Part shown: positions 17,037 to 28,700 of the stretch, piece after piece
How positions within the stretch are numbered: the stretch's first letter is position 1
Layout: every line of letters begins with the position of its first letter
Source: Lactobacillales bacterium
GTDB taxonomy: Bacteria > Bacillota > Bacilli > Lactobacillales > Streptococcaceae
DNA length: 64,000 bases
Assembly: GCA_031261705.1 (NCBI GenBank)
Contig: JAISJD010000026.1
Span: 1-64,000 of the forward strand
Direction: 5' to 3'
Made by a program: the position numbers and the translations under genes
Notes under the pieces: generated by a model
What the model was told of the DNA's origin: nothing
The model's database searches: none
Seen by the model: the letters and a program-made list of their open reading frames with translations, nothing else

Positions 17037-18818
17037 ATGAAGAAAATTAATTGGAAAAAACAGGCAACGAAAGTTGGACTGTTCTGCATTTTATCAAGTG
17101 GCATTGCCGTGACAACAACGACTGTATTAAACAATGTATCTATTGTTCATGCGGCAACAGTGGATGAAAGTTCTGCACGTAAGATTACGATTCATGCGTA
17201 TGAAAAATCTGATACAAACGGTGTTTCACGTGGAAATGGAGTGGAACTTAATACTTCTGGATGGGACGCTGCTGATAAAGTGCCTGTAGCAGACGGAACT
17301 GCATTTAAAATCCAACGGGTAGCACCTTTAGAAGAACAACCTGCTTCATCCATTGACCCTAAAAATTCTACTACTTATGAGGTAGATATGAGTTTTGGAT
17401 CAGATGGAGAAGCAGTTGTAACAACAAGTGATGGAGTAGCAAATTACATTTTTGGTACTGGTTCCGCAAATGACGGTTATTACCTTGTGACATTCGTCAA
17501 TGACCAAAACGGAACAACCGACTCGGCGGAATTTCAACCAACAATTGTGTCTATCCCGTTAACCAACACTACAGGAGACGGCTTTATCTATGATGTGCAT
17601 ATCTATCCAAAAGTAGATACGACTTTTGATGTAGATGCGGATAAGTATCTTGATTTACTTGATTCCGGAGACCAATCAAAGAAGACAGAATCTTTCTTTG
17701 CCGGCGACGAAGTAACTTGGGATTTAGATACAAAACTTCCCGAAGTTTCTAAATTTTTAACTTGGAATGACGGAACAGGAAAAGGAATTGTAATCACTGA
17801 TACTTTAAACGGGGATTTAAGTTTTAATACAGCTGATGGAGAAAATGGAGTATTAACATTTGGACTTTATACTAAATCTGAACCAACAACTGGTGCAGAT
17901 TACACGGAAGTTGAAGAAGTAACTTTTGCTTATGGTGCGGACTATACAACAGTTATTGCAAATAATTCAAACCCTACCGATCCAGATACAGGAGTAAATA
18001 AAGTAATTACAGCAACTTTCACTCAGGATGGGTATCAAAAAATCTATGAATATATACATGCAGATGCAGATGGTCACCCAGAACGTTTGACTGCAGAATA
18101 CCACATTATTGGTTCTCTAAAAACAATTATTGACCCAGATGCCACAGGTAAAATCAGTAATGAATTTACCGCAACTGTTAATGGAGTAAGCGAAACATCT
18201 AATGGTGGTGGCGGTATAGATGAAGATCCAGAAACGCCCGATCCAGAAAACCCACCCGGACCATCTATCTATCTAGGCGGATTCAAGTTCGAAAAAATAG
18301 ATTCTTCGAACAATACAATTTCTCTTGCTGATGCTGAATTTAAACTAGCAACCAGTCAAGAAAATGCGATTGCGGGACGTTACTTAAAGAAAAATACAGA
18401 TGGTAAAATTATTGACTATGGAGATAATGGCTATGATTCAGCAACGGACTATGTCGCCGTGACAGGAGAAAATGGAATCGGTGAGTTCAAAGGATTGAAA
18501 TTAACAGACCATGAAAAAGCTCCAGGTGAAGCAACTGATGAAGAACTGAATATGCCACGTGATTACTGGATTTCTGAAACAAAAGCACCACAAACTGCAA
18601 CAAGTGGTTATCAATTATTAACAGAACCCGTCAAAGTCACAGTCACAGTCACTTCTTATAATGATACAGCAAAAGACCTAGTAACAATCAAAAATGATAA
18701 GAAATTCGACCTACCATTCACTGGTGGTGCTGGTTTAACAGCATTAATTGCGATTGCTGCAGCTTTAATCGGATTTGCGGTATTCCCATTCAAAAAATTA
18801 CGCAAGAATGAAAAATAA
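17037..18818 (+). CDS. sortase-assembled pilin 2 (LPFTG)
   Basis: A 593-aa paralog of the preceding pilin. ATG 17037 follows GAAGGGAG; the upstream in-frame ATGs lack a ribosome binding site. The signal peptide and first 35 residues are nearly identical to pilin 1. The middle (about residues 45-400) has diverged, and the last ~180 residues are again nearly identical, even at the DNA level. It has a pilin motif HIYPKVDT (near residue 186), an E-box YWISETKAP (near 509) and LPFTGGAG (near 558) with the same KKLRKNEK tail. Both pilins may be co-polymerised, or be alternative shafts. The mosaic identity suggests duplication followed by gene conversion or by selection on the exposed middle. Confidence 0.88.
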   Translation: MKKINWKKQATKVGLFCILSSGIAVTTTTVLNNVSIVHAATVDESSARKITIHAYEKSDTNGVSRGNGVELNTSGWDAADKVPVADGTAFKIQRVAPLEEQPASSIDPKNSTTYEVDMSFGSDGEAVVTTSDGVANYIFGTGSANDGYYLVTFVNDQNGTTDSAEFQPTIVSIPLTNTTGDGFIYDVHIYPKVDTTFDVDADKYLDLLDSGDQSKKTESFFAGDEVTWDLDTKLPEVSKFLTWNDGTGKGIVITDTLNGDLSFNTADGENGVLTFGLYTKSEPTTGADYTEVEEVTFAYGADYTTVIANNSNPTDPDTGVNKVITATFTQDGYQKIYEYIHADADGHPERLTAEYHIIGSLKTIIDPDATGKISNEFTATVNGVSETSNGGGGIDEDPETPDPENPPGPSIYLGGFKFEKIDSSNNTISLADAEFKLATSQENAIAGRYLKKNTDGKIIDYGDNGYDSATDYVAVTGENGIGEFKGLKLTDHEKAPGEATDEELNMPRDYWISETKAPQTATSGYQLLTEPVKVTVTVTSYNDTAKDLVTIKNDKKFDLPFTGGAGLTALIAIAAALIGFAVFPFKKLRKNEK

Positions 18819-18830
18819 TTTTTGAATGAT

Positions 18831-19160
18831 TAAGTTTTATAAACTTGGAAAAGAAAGACTATGAGAAATGTGACGAAGCCTAAAATGTTCCCCAGACATA
18901 AAATGCTTAAAATCATTTCACAATTTCTTTCCAAGTTGCTAGTTCTGCTTAAAGCTTACTATTAGCAGTAACTGTATGCGAAACGAAGTGGAGCACGACA
19001 TGTAAAAATGCAATGAATAACGAGCTATCGTCTAAAAGTGTCTTTGTATGAGAGTAATTTTTTTCAGCAAGCTGAAAGGGTTCCTTTGCAACGGTCTGTT
19101 TCACAGACAAGTTACTCTATACAAAGGGCATATGCGTTTGTAAATCTTGCTTTTGACACT
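18831..19160 (+). ncRNA. candidate structured RNA between pilin 2 and sortase
   Basis: No protein gene fits here. Arm CTTTGTATGAGAGTAA (19042-19057) pairs with TTACTCTATACAAAG (19112-19126), one bulge. They enclose three small hairpins: TTTCAGC/GCTGAAA (19062-19077), AAAGG/CCTTT (19075-19087, sharing AAA with the first) and GTCTGT/ACAGAC (19094-19108). AGTGTC (19037-19042) and GACACT (19155-19160) could close it further. Upstream, AACTTGGAAAAGAAA pairs with a matching arm ending near 18953. CTGCTTAAAGCT occurs at both flanks as a direct repeat. The layout is that of a multibranch RNA; it could be a cis-regulator of the sortase genes or a processing element. Confidence 0.45.
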
Positions 19161-19198
19161 GCTTAAAGCTCTTAACTTTGTAATCAGGAGGAGTTTCT

Positions 19199-20077
19199 AT
19201 GAGTAAGCTACAAAAAAATACAAAAACACATAGAGGCTTCTTCTTTTATTTAAGGATTATTGCTTTAATCGCAGGGTTAGGCATGTTACTTTATCCTACG
19301 ATTGGAAATTATTTCAGCCAAAAACAGCATTCCTATGTTGTTGAGGGCTATGACAAGACTATTAACGAAATGAATGCCAAAAAAGTACAACAGTATAAAG
19401 ATGATGCAATACTCTACAATCATAATCTTTATCTATTGTCAAAAGGTGGCGTTGTCACGGAACTTCCTACGAATCCAAAACCCTATGATGAAATACTTCG
19501 GGTGGACGGGACGGATATGATTGCTTATCTGGACATTCCGCAGATTAACATGAATTTTTTACCGATTTATCATACGGTAAATTTAGATGTGTTGGAGATG
19601 GGTGTGGGGCATGTACCGCTAAGCAGTTTTCCAATTGGTGGGGAAAGTACCCATGCAGTTTTGGGCGGGCATTCGGGTAGAAAGCCTGACCGAGCATTTA
19701 CCGAGCTACTGAAATTAGAACTTGGAGATGTGTTTTACATACATATATTAGGAGAAACACATAAGTACGAAATTGACCAAATAAATACAGTAGAACCAGA
19801 GGACAATCGCCTTTTGAAAATTGAACAAGGGAAAGATTTAATTACTCTTGTTACTTGTACACCAATTGGGATTAATAGTCACCGCTTTCTTGTACGTGGG
19901 ACACGTGTACCAATGGATAAAGAAACACCTACTGAAAAGGTGAAACGGAATCGCTATAACTATGATTATGTAGCAATTGGAGTTACACTTTTCATTTTTC
20001 TAGTTATCCTACTTCGGGTAGTGATTAAGAAAATTCGTCGTAAAAAAGAAAGCCGTCTAATGCGTGAAAAGAAATGA
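19199..20077 (+). CDS. srtC: class C (pilin-polymerising) sortase
   Basis: A 292-aa membrane transpeptidase that links pilins through LPxTG motifs. ATG 19199 follows AGGAGGAG. Helices at both ends (residues about 14-40 and 259-281, VAIGVTLFIFLVILLRVVI) with a basic C-terminal tail are the class C layout. Catalytic residues are His in LGGHSGRKPD (near 160), Cys220 in LVTCTP and Arg in RFLVRGTRV. The DPF/DPW lid motif of many pilus sortases is not obvious before the catalytic domain; NPKPYDEIL occupies that region. It sits between LPFTG pilins and an LPDTG pilin, overlapping nothing, and its stop is 10 nt before the next start. Confidence 0.93.
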   Translation: MSKLQKNTKTHRGFFFYLRIIALIAGLGMLLYPTIGNYFSQKQHSYVVEGYDKTINEMNAKKVQQYKDDAILYNHNLYLLSKGGVVTELPTNPKPYDEILRVDGTDMIAYLDIPQINMNFLPIYHTVNLDVLEMGVGHVPLSSFPIGGESTHAVLGGHSGRKPDRAFTELLKLELGDVFYIHILGETHKYEIDQINTVEPEDNRLLKIEQGKDLITLVTCTPIGINSHRFLVRGTRVPMDKETPTEKVKRNRYNYDYVAIGVTLFIFLVILLRVVIKKIRRKKESRLMREKK

Positions 20078-20087
20078 GGGTGAACTT

Positions 20088-21173
20088 ATGGAAAATAAAA
20101 AAATTAAGACAATCTTTTGTTTCATTGCATTTCTCTTTCTTGGGCTAGTTCTTAGTGGAGCGTTAAAAGCTGAAGCAACTTCCTCTGTTTATATTGTGAA
20201 GTTTGCGCAAAAGCAAGGAGAGGTTCTTGCAAAGGATTCAACAACGAATGATGGAGAATATTTAGGTGACCGTTTGAAAGACAGTAATGGGAATGAAGTG
20301 GAATTTCTTTCAGGGGTAGATTATCTGATTACCGAGCTTTATCCGACAGGAAGTGAGCGTATAAATTTAGAAGATTCTACGACCTTTACTGAGGGAAAAC
20401 AACAGACGGTAACGACAGATGAACAGGGAAAAGTCAATGTTGAGCTAGAGGACGGACATTATAAGATTGAAGAATTAGAAGATACTCGTATTGCTAAACC
20501 GATGAACCCGATTCATCTTAGTTTACCTGTAACAAATGCTGAGGGAACAGGTTTTGTCAATCCAGTGTATATCTATCCAAAGAGTAATTTAGTTTCAACC
20601 GATGCTTTTGCTAGTTTAAGAATCCAAAAAGTGAGTAAGACGGGGAATGTTCCCTTAAAAGGAGCTTCTTTTAAACTTTCTTTGACGGAAAAAGATGCAA
20701 CCAATAGTAAATTTTTACACAAAAATGTAGGTGGCGTTGTAGATATTACCAGTGCCACGACAGGAGCTGATATTGAAGTCACGACAGATGAAAAGGGAAC
20801 GACAACGATTGATATGATTCCCTTAGAATTAGATGAAAATAATAATTCAATTGCTCGTACTCTTTGGCTAACAGAAACGAAAACCCCTACTGGTTATGTA
20901 CCATTAACGGCGCCTCAAAAGGTTTTGCTCAATGAGGGAAGCAATGAAATTACGATTGTGAATGAAGAAAAAGAAGATCAAGGCGTCTTGCCAGGTACAT
21001 TTGAACCAATTAGTGTGATTCCAAGTACCATTGGCGACACGATTGGCAAAATTGCGAATAATGAATTACCTGATACAGGGGAGTTATTGACAAGTGTCTC
21101 TACTCTAGGCGCTCTCTTATTACTATTCAGCTATGGAATTTATTATTTACGTAAGGATAAAAAGAAAGAATAG
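20088..21173 (+). CDS. minor/anchor pilin (LPDTG)
   Basis: A 361-aa surface protein. ATG 20088 has GAGGGTGA at 5 nt; the frame is open upstream into the sortase gene. A signal peptide ends near KAEA|TS. A first domain with YIYPKSN near residue 160 resembles a pilin motif. A second, Cna-B/SpaA-like domain (about 168-290, ASLRIQKVSKTGNVPLKGASF) carries the E-box LWLTETKTPTGY near residue 259. The sorting signal LPDTGE near 326 is followed by a hydrophobic helix and RKDKKKE. Size and place after the sortase suit a basal or accessory pilin. Confidence 0.87.
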   Translation: MENKKIKTIFCFIAFLFLGLVLSGALKAEATSSVYIVKFAQKQGEVLAKDSTTNDGEYLGDRLKDSNGNEVEFLSGVDYLITELYPTGSERINLEDSTTFTEGKQQTVTTDEQGKVNVELEDGHYKIEELEDTRIAKPMNPIHLSLPVTNAEGTGFVNPVYIYPKSNLVSTDAFASLRIQKVSKTGNVPLKGASFKLSLTEKDATNSKFLHKNVGGVVDITSATTGADIEVTTDEKGTTTIDMIPLELDENNNSIARTLWLTETKTPTGYVPLTAPQKVLLNEGSNEITIVNEEKEDQGVLPGTFEPISVIPSTIGDTIGKIANNELPDTGELLTSVSTLGALLLLFSYGIYYLRKDKKKE

Positions 21174-21188
21174 ATTGCGAGGGTATCT

Positions 21189-22709
21189 ATGAATAAAAAG
21201 GATTTTAAAACAAAATTATGGCAGGGCTTGCGACCGATTCTTTTTCCATTAAATATTCTTGTTTCAACTCTGTATATTCTCTGGAGGATTGTTCATTTGC
21301 CACTGGATAGTATAGCGATTATTGCTAGTTTATTGTTATTAATTGTTGAAATTGTTTCTATTTTTGAAGTGAATATTCAATTACTAGCGAGTAATTTAAT
21401 GCAAAAACATACGGTAAATTATGAAGTGATAGACGAACGGCTCATTCATGATTATCCAACGGTTGATGTATTGATACCTACTTATAGTGAAAGTAGAGAA
21501 ATTTTAGCCGAAACTATTGCTCATGCGAAAAGGCTAAATTATCCTCAAAATGCCTATCAAATCACCCTTTGTGATGATGGAGAAAGAGAGGAAATCAAAG
21601 AACTTTGTCAAAACTTCGGAGTAGGCTATATTCCTCATCAAAATGACGGCGGAGCTAAAGCAAGTAACCTTAATCATGCACTTGCTCAAATAAATGGGGA
21701 GTATGTGACTGTGTTAGATGCAGACAATCTAGTGCATGAAGATTTCTTGAAGCAAACGTTATCGGCGATTAGAAAGCTGGACAGAGAAGGATTTGTACAA
21801 GCAAGTGAACAATTGCACGACGGGATGATTGACCAGTTTCAAAAAGGCTTGAAAATTTCTGATGATAGTCAATTGGCGTTTAATGAATTTATTCAACCCT
21901 CTCGAAATGGATTTCAAGGAGCAACATGTTGTGGGCATTTGGTTTTGTTTAATCGAAAAGCGCTAGATGAAGTTGGCGGATTTGATACAACGACCATTAC
22001 TGAAGATTTTATGACAGGGATGCGTATGCACGAACGAGGGTATCAGTCGGTAGCGTTGCATTATGTTGGCGGAAAAGTTCTTCCAGCTAGAAATTTCAAT
22101 GGTTTAATTAAACAATATCAGCGTTGGTCAACGGGAAATATTCAAGGTGGTGTCCGTGCATTGATGAAAATGAAATTAAATGCGCTACAAAAAAGTACGT
22201 ATTATCGCATGGTGACAACTTGGTTATCTGGTGTTAAGCAACCCATATTATTAGCGGTCAGTGCGTTTATGGTTCTGACACAGCTTCCAATTATGAAGGT
22301 GAATATTTATGAATTTCTCATTGTTTTTGGCATTTATTATAGTCTACATAAATTGTCAAATTATTGGATATTAGGTTTTAGAAGAACACCGTCCGTTGAC
22401 AGTATGATTAATTTTGTGACCTTTCCCTACTTAGTAAAGACAAATCTTTCTGCTATTTTTCAAAATAAGCAAAGAAAGTTTTACGTGACTTCTAAAAAAC
22501 AAGAGGGTGTGCGGACACAAAGAGAAACTTTTCGTTTAGCGCTCCCCTTTTACGTGTTGATGATTTTTGAAATTTCATTACTCATTCATGGATGGTTGAC
22601 CTTAAGTTTTTTCATGTTTGATTTTTCAGTCATTTGGATGTACGCGTGGGTGATGGCGAATTTAATTAAATCGATTAAGGGTATTTTGTTTATTATAGAA
22701 ACCGATTAA
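21189..22709 (+). CDS. cellulose-synthase-like processive GT2 glycosyltransferase
   Basis: A 506-aa membrane glycosyltransferase. The D,D,D,QxxRW signature is complete: CDDGER (near residue 128), DADN (near 177), TEDF (near 270) and QYQRW (near 308). This is the set found in processive beta-glycosyltransferases such as BcsA and hyaluronan synthase. Two helices lie before the catalytic domain (residues 13-60) and several after it (about 345-500). No PilZ domain follows, so control by cyclic-di-GMP in cis is not expected. It lies 15 nt after the LPDTG pilin and 50 nt before the giant adhesin, so it is part of the pilus operon. A GH5 glucanase follows 12 kb on. Product is probably an exported beta-glucan or a surface glycan (inference). 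Confidence 0.82.
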   Translation: MNKKDFKTKLWQGLRPILFPLNILVSTLYILWRIVHLPLDSIAIIASLLLLIVEIVSIFEVNIQLLASNLMQKHTVNYEVIDERLIHDYPTVDVLIPTYSESREILAETIAHAKRLNYPQNAYQITLCDDGEREEIKELCQNFGVGYIPHQNDGGAKASNLNHALAQINGEYVTVLDADNLVHEDFLKQTLSAIRKLDREGFVQASEQLHDGMIDQFQKGLKISDDSQLAFNEFIQPSRNGFQGATCCGHLVLFNRKALDEVGGFDTTTITEDFMTGMRMHERGYQSVALHYVGGKVLPARNFNGLIKQYQRWSTGNIQGGVRALMKMKLNALQKSTYYRMVTTWLSGVKQPILLAVSAFMVLTQLPIMKVNIYEFLIVFGIYYSLHKLSNYWILGFRRTPSVDSMINFVTFPYLVKTNLSAIFQNKQRKFYVTSKKQEGVRTQRETFRLALPFYVLMIFEISLLIHGWLTLSFFMFDFSVIWMYAWVMANLIKSIKGILFIIETD

Positions 22710-22759
22710 AAGTGACAGTTAAACATATTTTTTAGCTTTGAAAGAATGGAGTGATGGTT

Positions 22760-25700
22760 ATGGTAAGAAGAAAAATCGGAAAAATCCTTATAACTTCGAT
22801 GACAATCATCAACTTAATGAGTAATAGTGCCTTATCTGTTTTTGCGCTAGATCTTAATCAAGGAGTAACGGACTCTTCAACCTCAGAAACCAAAACTTCT
22901 GAAACAGAGGAGTCGAAATCTATCTTAGATATTGTCCCCTTTTCTTCTGATGAAGAGAAAAAAACAGAAGAAACGACAACAAGCTCAGCGGAAAGTGAAG
23001 AGTCTGAGTCGGAGAATGAAGAACAATCCGAGAAAAGTTCAGCACAAGAAACGAAAGATTTAAGTAAGAAAGATTTATTAAAGTCTGCTGCTTTTGTTTC
23101 TGATAATAATCCATGGATTAATTACGCTGATGTGGTAGGTTTTGCAGATGGGGACGGCACCGCAAAAAATCCTTATGTCATTAATACTCCTGAACAGTTG
23201 GCGAGAATGTCTTTGATTTTTCGGGATAAGATTGGAACAGATTCAAGTGCAGGGATTTATTTTGAATTAGGAGCAGATGTTGATATGTCCGCACATGATT
23301 GGACACCGATAAATGCGGGAGCGGATGTTTCTGGTTATGGTGGAAGTTCTGCCATTACGTTTAATGGACAAGGACATACGATTTCTGGTTTGACGATAAA
23401 ACAAACGGACAATCTGAGACCCGTTGGATTTTTTGGAGAAATTAGCGAAAAATCACTATCTGTGAGTAAGGTGAAATTTGAAGATTCAAAAGTGACGTCG
23501 ACGACAGTTGGTGGTGTCATCGTTGGGGCAATCACAGGAAGATATGGTTCAGATACTTTTGCCAAATTTGATTCGATTGAATTTATCAATACAATCTTAA
23601 ATGGTACGACCACAGAAATAGAGTTTGATGAATATCGAGACAATAAATGGATTAGACAATCACTCGGTGGCATTGCTGGATATATTGATAGTGCCGAACT
23701 GAATGTAGAAAATATCAAAGTTAGCGCATTGACCGCAGAAGCTTATAAAAACGTTTCAGCACTTGTCGGCATGGCAGCGAATTGTTATGAAGATGCCAAT
23801 AAAAATCTTGCCAGTATCGAACGTTTTAGCAAGATTGAGCTGAATGAAAATGTGACAGTCACTGCACATGGGGATCATGCGGGTGGAATTTTAGGTTATG
23901 CGCAGGACATTAATGGTTTAACGGTTGACTATGTGACATTAGCTGCTGAAAAAACACTTTCTGTTACCGCAGCGGATTATGCGGGAGGTTTGGTCGGACG
24001 AGTTGAATCTCGCGGAAAATATGGAAAATTCAATAAAAATGAATTAATGGGAATCGTTAGTACCAATACGTCTACATTAAGAGGGGTTTCAAGTGCAATC
24101 GTTGGCTCAACGGGCGCGTTAAATGATCTTTCGTTTGTTAGTAATAAGGTTATTCATTATACGGCTAATTCCGACAATGAACAACTAATCTCTGGTGCTT
24201 TAGCTGGTCGTGTGAGTGAAGGGGGGACAGCGAAAACTTTTGATAAAAATGAAATTGGCACAGTGACGTTTAATCATCGAGATTTAACCGCTGGATTAGT
24301 CGGTGATTTGGGTCGAGGGGGAACGGCGATTGTTACAAATAACACGGTAACGAGCGTGACAAATGGGGATGGCGTTTATGCAGCCTCACCTATTATTCCT
24401 AAAATTCCATATGAAGCGGGGGATGGCGTACTCGTTAATGAGTTTTCACCAGAACACAATATCTTGTTTAAAATCACGGGCGAAGACACTGCTGAAATCG
24501 TTGGGGCAAAAATTCCTGAAGAGGAAACCGAACTCTTTCTTCCGTCAATGGTCTATTATGAAGATAAAATGCTGACTGTTACCTCCATTGGTAAAAATGC
24601 TTTCAAAGATATGACGACTCTTACAAAAATTGGCTTTGAAAGTAATCCTTATTTACTAAAAATAAAAGCAAGTGCTTTTGAGGGATTAGTGAATGTGACA
24701 GAGATTCAGAACTTTGAAAGTTTGACAGGATTGATTGAAATCGGTGCCTCTGCATTTAAAAATTTAGGAAACTCTGCAAATGCGAGTACGAAACGTTTCA
24801 CTTTTCCACAAACGAATAACCCTGTTCAATTAAGAGAAGCTGCCTTTTATGGCTTAGGAAATTTCAATTTACTAGATTTATCGCTTGCCAACTTTAGTCA
24901 GGGAGAAACCAATGATTTTGCTTTCCAATATGGGAAATTTTACAACTTGAATATGCCAACGATGTCTGTTGGAGCAATGGCATCTTTGAATGTATTTTCT
25001 AATTTGGCAAATCTGACAAAACTTGATTTAACTGATTATACGGGCGGAATTAGTTATTACGAGTTTCAAAATAATCCAGCATTAACCTACGTAAAATTTG
25101 GAAATCGTGACTATGCTATTTATAGTTATTACTCTTTTGAGGGTTGTACAAATTTAACAGCGATTGATTGGGCACGAACGAGTGACGCTTTACCTAATGG
25201 TGTACCGACGAGTATACTGTATCAATTTCCGAATTTGCTAGATATTACCTTGTATACAAACGGAAGTATTGCAGGTGTTTACGATGGGACAGTGGCAACC
25301 TATGCAACTTCTCCTGTTGCTTATACTACATCATCAACTACGCTGGCTCTTAATTCACTATCAACATATAATACCAATCCGAAAAATGGAAGTTATGGTA
25401 CGGTAAAAACTTACAGTACAGGAAGTTCTGTCGGAGCAACCAATACTAAATGGTTTCTCCTCAGAATTCCTTATAATGGAACGTTTAATCAAATACAACC
25501 ATTATATAGACCAACGACTACAACTGACACGGTTTATGCTTATGTTTTCAATGGAACGTCTTGGGATAGTATTGGCAGTCGGACAGGTTCAACGATTGAT
25601 ACGACCACTTGGCAAACACTCAGCAACGTTGCTGGAATGACCGCTTATGATTCAAATAATATTTATGTCGCTTTAGGGGTAGGAGCAAGTACTGCGACAA

Positions 25701-28700
25701 CGACTCCAACAGGAGCAGGAATCTATTTCTTCGGTGTCGGACTAAGAAATTCAGCGGGAGGAGCTGTCAATTCAACAGCTGCCTATCCAAATTTACCTTG
25801 GAAAGCAGTCAAATCAGCACCTTATACAGGATATGTCAATCCAAATCCTGTTCAGTCTTATTCGCCGGTGCTATATCCTTATATGTGGAATGACTATTCT
25901 GGATGGGATGAAGAAACAGATGCAAATGCGACATTCCAAGTGAAGAAAAATACAGTCGGAACCGTGCAAAATGGAAATGGACTAACCAATCTAATTTTGA
26001 CAGGTTATCATGCCTATGTTTCTGAAAATCAAATCGGTTCTGTAACAAATGGCAATGGTCTAGCAGAAAATGTCTTTGTTGGTGCAACATTCACCGTAAC
26101 CAAAAATGATGTAAGTGCCGTGACAAATGGCAATGGTTACTTTGGAACCATTAGTGAATCGGTCAAGTTACTCGTGAGTCAAGGAACGATTGGCAATATT
26201 ACAAACGGGAATGGTTTTTCCACAACAGCCAATGTAACGCATTTGGAAGCCGATACGCTAACGATTGGAAATATTACAGGTATCGGAAAAGTCGGGTTTA
26301 TTGAAAAATTAGATAGTTTTGCCGATTACCAATTAGAAACAATTGAAATTGGCAATGTACCAAGTGGGAATGGATTGTTTTCTGCCATGTCAGATACTAG
26401 CTCACAAGGAGTACCTAATTTAACGATTAGAAATCTTAAAGTGGGAAATACAAAATCAATTGTTGGGGATATTTATGCAGGTAGTCAGAGTTTGTTTGAA
26501 GATTCTAGCGAGGAAGCGATGGATATTACCAACTGGATAACGGATAAATATGGAAGTGAAAAAGCAGATTTATATAATTCGACAAACTATCCACCTCCTT
26601 TGTCTTATGAAGAACGTTTCAAATTAACCAATCAATATCAAGATTATGTGAGTAGCTTTATCGTAAAGAAAAGAACAGGCGGAAAAACGTTTATTCTTGA
26701 AAATGCGGAGCTCGCTAATTTTGAAACAATTGTTGATGGGAAATTGTCCGCAAATAAAGTGGTAATGAAAAATATTACTGGAGGAAATGTGACAAATTCG
26801 AAAGGTTGGGTACTGACCTCAGAACTTTTAACAGGAGCTAAAGCAACAATTGAAGACATTGTCTTGAACCAAGTGGATTTAACCGATACAGAGAATTCTG
26901 GCGAAACGACAGGACTTATCGGAACGATTGCTGAGACAGGTTCAACGGTGATAAAAAATATAGAAGTGACTCAACTAAATATTGCTTCTACAACAGTAAA
27001 TTATGTTGGTGGTTTAGTCGGTGGTATTTTCAACGGAGCAACAACAGATATTGAAAAGATTAAATTTAGACAGGTTTCAATAGTTGGAGAAAATTCAACG
27101 ATTACTAGCGGTTTAGTTGGTTTTGTCACACGTGCTTCCACAGTGACCATTTCTAATAACGAGCTAGGAACGAATGAGACAACAGTGTTGATTGTTGCAA
27201 ACCGTGAAAATGGCTTTACGATTTCGGCAATTCTTGGTTCAGCAACAGAGGGGTTAGTACTAGATTTATCCAAAAATACAGTGATAAATGCTACGTTGAA
27301 TGGTGCAAAGACACAATTTGCAGGGGTGCTCTTTGGTTCAAACGAATCTTTTGCTCATCACGATCAGACAGATGATTTAGGCTATTATCTGAATGGCAGT
27401 GGAATAGAAAGTTTCCAAAACAATTTACTTGGAGTTGGTTATTATTTTCCATCTGATAATTATCTTCGTCCGTCCGTTTTGATAGAAGTGACAGATGCAA
27501 ATTATCGTCCAGCTGTTAAAGGATTATTTCCGTATAATGATGTGAAAATGACCCAAAACACATTGACCAACACAGCGGTAACAAGTGCCTATGCAGCAGG
27601 TAGTTTAATTGGTTCATTGATAGGAATCTATGAAGAAATTGAAGGAAATACATTAACCAACTGTCAAGCAACGACAAATAATGAATCATTGTTTGCAGGT
27701 GATGCGGGCGTATTAACCAATACAAATGGTGTCTATAACGCAGAAGATTCTTCAATCATTGATTCAAGTATTAATCGTGGTCAACTGAGCCAATTTCAAG
27801 GAGTAGATATTTATCTACAATTTCAATACCCTGTCCTGTCTTATGATACAAATAAATACAGTGGGGGAATTGCAGGGAAATTAAATGTCACATCGGAACT
27901 TGTTCGGAATGAAAAATTTGATAATATTGGCTTTTCAATCAAAAAAAATAAAATAGTCAATGAAATGATTACTTCACCAAGTTATGCTTCTGGTTTGGTT
28001 GGATTGTTAGAAGGAGATACGCATTATGCCAACCTAAGCCTCGGAGTTGAGGGTGGTACAATTTATGGTTGGTCTGGTTCTGGAGCAACTCCCGGACTGA
28101 GTGCCTTTGAAAATGATGTGGCAACTAATGTAGAGAACAATCTCGTTACAGGAGAAGTCATTGGACATACGACAACTCCGACACTTTATAACAAGCTCTA
28201 CATGCAAGTGAACTTAGTTGAAAATACTTTTTATATCAATTCAACTTCAGAAGAACATTATGCTATTGGAAAATTTGGTGTAGGTAAAGTAAACAAAAAT
28301 ACATTCGGTGGAACAAGCAAAGCAACTTCGGGACAAAACTTAAGTCTTTATCTGTTGAACAATTTGGATTATGGTCAAGGCTCTACTCCTAGCGCTTTTT
28401 CTGTAAAAGAAACTAGCACGGCTTATAATTATGTTCCAGTTAAAAGTAAGAACGACTATCAACTGACCGCCAGTGATAATCTGATAAATATTCAAACGGA
28501 AGCAAGTACGCTAGAGGACATCAATCCAGAAAGTCCCGGCACCATTCAATCAGCGATTACTTTTGAAAATACCCTGTTTGCGATTTCTGGTGAAACACTT
28601 AGTTTCACTGCTGGAAGTATTACGATGAGTGAAAAATCAACCTTCAAAAATTGTCTATGGGATAGAACGGTGAATCCTCAATTAGAAAATGGATGGATGA

